64,000 nt of DNA. Source: a bacterium 210917-SL.2.15. Its GTDB lineage: Bacteria > Bacillota > Clostridia > Oscillospirales > Oscillospiraceae. The notes below the pieces were generated by a model that had not been told where the DNA came from, did not search any database, and worked only from the letters and a program-made list of their open reading frames with translations. The translations under genes and the position numbers were made by a program. Positions 62,383 through 64,000 of the stretch are shown here, piece by piece; position 1 is the first letter of the stretch, and the number at the start of each line of letters is the position of its first letter. The stretch is taken from contig JAJCJC010000002.1 of assembly GCA_020555605.1 (NCBI GenBank), forward strand, positions 184,627 to 248,626, in the 5' to 3' direction.

Positions 62383-63357
62383 ATGGACAATGAAAAACGC
62401 GCCGGCGGCCTGCGCGGTGCCTGGAAACGCCAAAGCGCGGCACAGCAACAGGCGGCGGAAAAGCGCCGCCTCGGTCCGGCGCTGCAGGCCCTGAAAGCGT
62501 TGCACAGCGTCGGCGCCCCGGGTTCCATGAACGCCGAGGAACTGGAACGTCAGCGCAGGATGCAGGACATCGTCGGTCATCTGGCCGCCCCTATGGCGGG
62601 CCTTTCCTGGGAGTCCTTCTCTCTGGGCGGCATGAATGCCGCCTGGATGCGCCGTAAAGCGCCCCACAAGCGCAAACGCGCCATTCTTTACTGTCACGGC
62701 GGCGGTTATACCAGCGGCAATCTGGGCTATTCTCGGGTGCTTGCCTCCAAGCTGACCCACGTAACGGGCTACGACGTGCTCACCTTTGAATACCGCCTGG
62801 CCCCGGAGCACCCCTATCCCGCCGCAGTAGAAGACGCCCTGCGCGCTTGGGATCATCTGATGTATCTGGGCTATGGCGCCCGGGATATCACCGTGGTGGG
62901 CGACAGCGCGGGCGGGAACTTGGCGCTGGTGCTCTGCCGCCGTCTGCGCACCATGGAGCGCATGCTGCCGGCAGCACTGGTGCTCATGTCCCCCTGGACG
63001 GATATGACCGCCTCCGGCCCTTCCTACACGGAACGACAGGACATCGATCCCATGCTGACCATGGAATATATCAAAGCCGTCCGCAGCGCCTATGCCGGCG
63101 GGGCCGATCTTTCTTCTCCTGATCTCTCCCCCCTGCTGGGCGACTGCTCCGGCTTCCCGCCCACCTTGATCCAGGTGGGAACTTACGAGATCCTCTATTC
63201 CGACGCCGAGGGCCTGCGGGACAAACTGCTGGCTGCTCACATTCCCTGCACCTTCCAGGTTTACGACGAAATGTGGCATGTCTTTCAGATGTTCCCGCTG
63301 AAAAAAGCGGCTGCAGCCATGAACAATGTGGGCTATTTCCTGCTGGAACAGCAATGA
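62383..63357 (+). CDS. HSL-family alpha/beta-hydrolase (esterase)
   Basis: Serine hydrolase of 324 residues of the hormone-sensitive-lipase family. Oxyanion motif HGGG at 105-108, nucleophile Ser175 in GDSAGG, Asp274 in the YSDAEGL region and His299 in DEMWHVF complete the triad. No signal peptide; a basic N-terminal extension of about 40 residues (EKRAGGLRGAWKRQSAAQQQ) precedes the domain. Promoter box TATACT near 62335-62340. Divergently arranged with the acyltransferase operon. Confidence 0.9.
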   Translation: MDNEKRAGGLRGAWKRQSAAQQQAAEKRRLGPALQALKALHSVGAPGSMNAEELERQRRMQDIVGHLAAPMAGLSWESFSLGGMNAAWMRRKAPHKRKRAILYCHGGGYTSGNLGYSRVLASKLTHVTGYDVLTFEYRLAPEHPYPAAVEDALRAWDHLMYLGYGARDITVVGDSAGGNLALVLCRRLRTMERMLPAALVLMSPWTDMTASGPSYTERQDIDPMLTMEYIKAVRSAYAGGADLSSPDLSPLLGDCSGFPPTLIQVGTYEILYSDAEGLRDKLLAAHIPCTFQVYDEMWHVFQMFPLKKAAAAMNNVGYFLLEQQ

Positions 63358-63377
63358 TGCCCTTGCACAAATAAAAG

Positions 63378-63424
63378 AAGCGCGATCCCGTAGTGCAAAT
63401 GCACGGGACCGCGCTTCTTTTTTC
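63378..63424 (+). terminator. Terminator of the esterase gene
   Basis: GAAGCGCG+TCCCGT with complement on the other side (63378-63393, 63402-63417), followed by seven T. Confidence 0.8.
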
Positions 63425-63669
63425 AGGAATCATACAGTGAGATGGCTCGAAGCCGCTCCAGGTCCAGGATCATCACCGCCACCCGCTCGCAGCGAATCAG
63501 TCCCTTCCGCCGGAATTCCGCGCCGCCGCCTCACCGCTGCGGCTGAAAACTGTGTCCCGGGGATATCCCCACACCGGGCCGCAGACCGATAAAAAGACGC
63601 CCCGGTATTCTTTCAGCCGGTCATAGAGCACATAGCTGATCGCCGGACTGAGCAGCGTTTTCATGCACA
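63423..63669 (-). pseudogene. Possible decayed Crp/Fnr-type regulator
   Basis: One minus-strand frame from ATG 63669 reads MKTLLSPAISYVLYDRLKEY and stops early. A different frame, ending at 63423, reads EFRRKGLIRCERVAVMILDL and ERLRAISLYDS, like the last helix and wing of Crp/Fnr winged-helix proteins. Two frames and no complete domain suggest decay with one or more frameshifts near 63500-63530. Low confidence; could be chance. Confidence 0.35.
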
Positions 63670-63751
63670 CCTCTCCCTTCGCTTGTGAAAGAACTGTCAT
63701 TATTTCCGATGACTCGTCAAATTTATTGTCAATTTTCACAATTAAAAACAA

Positions 63752-64000
63752 GACATCCCCCCTTTATTTGTATAAATATATTATATGATATAGAAGTTTT
63801 CAAGGAATTGCGCAAAGATAGAAGGCAGAAAGGCGCAACCGCGCAAGTGTTTGAATGTGAAGTATGTTTGAAAAAGTCCAATGGTATTAAGTCAAGAGGG
63901 TGATGCAAGAAAAAATTGAGTAAAACAGTGCACAAAGCAGGATGTCGGCAGAAAAAAGGCAACACCAACCAAAGCCCTGTCCCCTAAGATTTTTTGAAAC
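63752..64000. other. AT-rich terminal region without recognised gene
   Basis: AT-rich with TATATTATATGATATAG near 63775-63793 and only short open frames on either strand. Nothing supported. Confidence 0.5.

Overview
The window is GC-rich, gene-dense DNA with no rRNA, insertion sequence or CRISPR array. It looks like a chromosomal piece of an anaerobic Gram-positive gut bacterium of the Clostridia, most likely the Oscillospiraceae/Ruminococcaceae group. That placement is inferred from gene content: a DUF2229 / 2-hydroxyacyl-CoA-dehydratase cassette, a Kce-type beta-keto acid cleavage enzyme beside a butyrate-type transporter remnant, phosphoketolase, SLH-anchored surface protein, DUF2975/XRE pair, YerC, a Crh-like HPr, many strong AGGAGG ribosome sites, sigma-A promoters and U-tailed terminators.

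Layout. 1-3.6 kb: sulfate activation (CysD, a CysN-CysC fusion, TSUP anion permease). 3.6-10.5 kb: MATE exporter, CBS/DRTGG pyrophosphatase, AIM24, small membrane and small acidic proteins, HAD phosphatase, YerC, Nudix. 10.6-10.8 kb: candidate small RNA with two near-identical C-rich hairpin loops. 10.9-13.9 kb: three-gene ATPase/iron-sulfur cassette of the 2-hydroxyacyl-CoA dehydratase family. 14-15.3 kb: two decayed genes (amidohydrolase remnant; flavin/ferredoxin protein cut by one in-frame stop). 15.4-18.1 kb: osmoprotectant-type ABC importer with an HxlR regulator. 18.1-23.3 kb: FNT channel, MobA, GlyA, Pth2, VOC protein, MntP under a yybP-ykoY manganese riboswitch. 23.7-27.5 kb: HPr-like protein, NudC, then a scar of an amino-acid fermentation cluster (kce without a start codon, truncated AtoE-type transporter) and an HD hydrolase. 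27.9-36.5 kb: phosphoketolase, MoaA, CYTH, RluA-type synthase, second MATE, DapA, tRNA-Leu(TAA) and initiator tRNA-Met. 37-46.5 kb: a YibE/F membrane protein translationally coupled to a 2,779-residue secreted SLH protein combining GLUG-like repeats, a GH97 glycosidase, a metallophosphoesterase and a choice-of-anchor I propeller. 47-54.5 kb: zinc-ribbon protein, SbcDC, and a GreA-like/AAA/TtcA operon. 54.6-64 kb: DUF2975-XRE operon, TetR with a methyltransferase pseudogene and a repeated operator, Tex, an acyltransferase/DUF6320 pair divergent from an HSL-type esterase, and a decayed regulator at the end.

The most notable signals are the candidate C-rich-loop RNA (10.6-10.8 kb), the multi-enzyme surface protein coupled to YibE/F, the Crh-like HPr with Thr15/Ser46, the paired TetR-type operators, and a cluster of recently broken genes. 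All identifications are by reading motifs and family resemblance; no database search was run.
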